A stretch of DNA of 31,006 bases, taken from contig LRSR01009619.1 of NCBI GenBank assembly GCA_001579985.1, forward strand, positions 1 through 31,006, written 5' to 3'. Below are positions 30,313 through 31,006 of this stretch, piece by piece. The position numbers and the translations under genes are program-made. Every line of letters starts with the position of its first letter. Position 1 is the first letter of the stretch. The notes beneath the pieces are model-generated. The model searched no databases. It was not told the origin of the DNA and was given only the letters and a program-made list of their open reading frames with translations. This DNA comes from Hypsibius dujardini. Its lineage: Eukaryota; Tardigrada; Eutardigrada; Parachela; Hypsibiidae.

Positions 30313-31006
30313 GCCAGCTGAAGATAGGAAGAGACGGGCGGTCATCGGTGCATACAGGATTAGTCGAGCATTCCATTATATTTTTTTCCTTTTAGGGATG
30401 CAATGAGGCTGTACGGCGATCGCAAAGTTTCATTTGAAAGATTCTCATGCGACGTCTTGCTCCTGGCTACATTGACTGTGGTCTCGCAGTACAGCAATTT
30501 CGCGCCCCTTTTCGCATCAGTCTCAACGGGATGCATGGCAGGATTGGGATCGACTAGTTTAGTCTTCGTCTTCATCTTTTCCGCAATATTTTTAAGAATT
30601 CAAGTCATAGCCACCAAGGTGAGTTTTCACCTGTTTGTCTTCTTCTTCGCATTATGAGCTGGACTGGAATCCTCGCCTTAGGTTCTTGGCGTGTTCTTTT
30701 TCATCGCAGGGATGGGCCTGTTGGTGACGGTGGAAGTGTTGTATAACCCCTGGCCAGGATGGATCCAGACTATTGCAATTATTGTGGGTGCATTCCTAAC
30801 TGCCGTTTATCAGGTATGAAATGTGAAAATTGCCTGTAAAATATGTTTGCCTGAATGTCTCAATTGTATATGTTGATGGCAGCTGGTGTTTAAAATTCGG
30901 ATCGGAGGAACCACAAACCTTGCCCGTATCTCATTCTCCGTTTCACTTTTTTCGGCGGTAACTTTCGTTTTCACTTGGCCATTGGTCCTGGTTTTACGGT
31001 TTACCG
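29604..31006 (+). CDS. SLC35F3/F4-like multi-pass transporter, gene 3 (cut by window end)
   Basis: A third carrier of the same family. Exons 29604-29709, 29775-30066, 30396-30618, 30682-30813 and 30883 to the window edge give the first 292 residues. The N-terminus is basic and Met-rich (MATKPGKFMRSLSMQVVAKK), followed by DHLKIRDVRQFALG and the first membrane helix. FRAPAFSLFVRSGYRILTFP aligns with gene 2. Then RLYGDRKVSFERF, STSLVFVFIFSAIFLRI, and FKIRIGGTTNLARISF at the cut. The exon of 223 nt (30396-30618) equals the matching gene 2 exon in length, and all intron phases agree, so genes 2 and 3 are closer to each other than to gene 1. Exon 2 here is a single 292-nt exon, where gene 2 has three exons. 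The 3' end lies outside the window. Confidence 0.88.
30188..30312. repeat. GGCA/GACA/GACC microsatellite, SLC35F-like gene 3 intron 2
   Basis: Starts as (GGCA)n, passes through gaccgaccgac, and ends in pure GACA (30267-30312). It lies between the donor at 30067 and the acceptor ending at 30395. Confidence 0.93.

Overview
This is a eukaryotic window, almost certainly from a compact invertebrate animal genome. Seven of the eight genes are broken by short GT-AG introns (48 splice junction pairs placed by homology and reading frame). The proteins are animal-type: a PICALM/AP180 clathrin adaptor, DDX51, an EXD1-like protein, TCERG1 and SLC35F3/F4-like carriers. The ANTH domain reads most like arthropod and other ecdysozoan sequences as I remember them. 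A tardigrade or other ecdysozoan is my guess, but the sequence does not settle the phylum.

Layout. 20-6649 (+) PICALM/AP180, 14 exons, complete. 6650-8577 intergenic, with a 189-bp inverted-repeat element and a tandem pair of a GC-rich hairpin element. 8578-10940 (+) SLC35F-like gene 1, 6 exons. 11786-12217 (-) small acidic protein of unknown function, single exon. 12628-14886 (-) DDX51-type DEAD-box helicase, 2 exons. 16216-18370 (+) EXD1-like pseudo-exonuclease, 4 exons. 18704-21299 (+) SLC35F-like gene 2, 9 exons. 21300-24091 intergenic, with a probable relic of a fourth SLC35F first exon and two adjacent TA-flanked elements. 24092-28424 (+) TCERG1, 15 exons. 28425-29603 intergenic. 29604-31006 (+) SLC35F-like gene 3, cut by the window edge.

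The non-coding DNA is unusually rich in structure. There are at least five families of short palindromic elements (here A-E), four of them clearly flanked by TA as expected of Tc1/mariner-type MITEs. There are also many TCTG/GACA and GATT/TCAA microsatellites in introns, and several minisatellites that appear to have grown from them (28-30, 21, 37/41, 44, 52, 62 and 112 bp periods).

The most interesting signal is in SLC35F-like gene 2. One of its introns (19073-19442) is missing from both paralogues. It starts exactly at the end of a family A element, and its acceptor tract is a second copy of a sequence in the 3' region of the neighbouring EXD1-like gene. It looks like a recent intron gain built from mobile-element parts. 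The first EXD1 intron also begins exactly at a family B element. The genes show no shared pathway: endocytosis, ribosome biogenesis, small-RNA-related, transcription/splicing coupling and transport. The only family relation is the dispersed SLC35F cluster.
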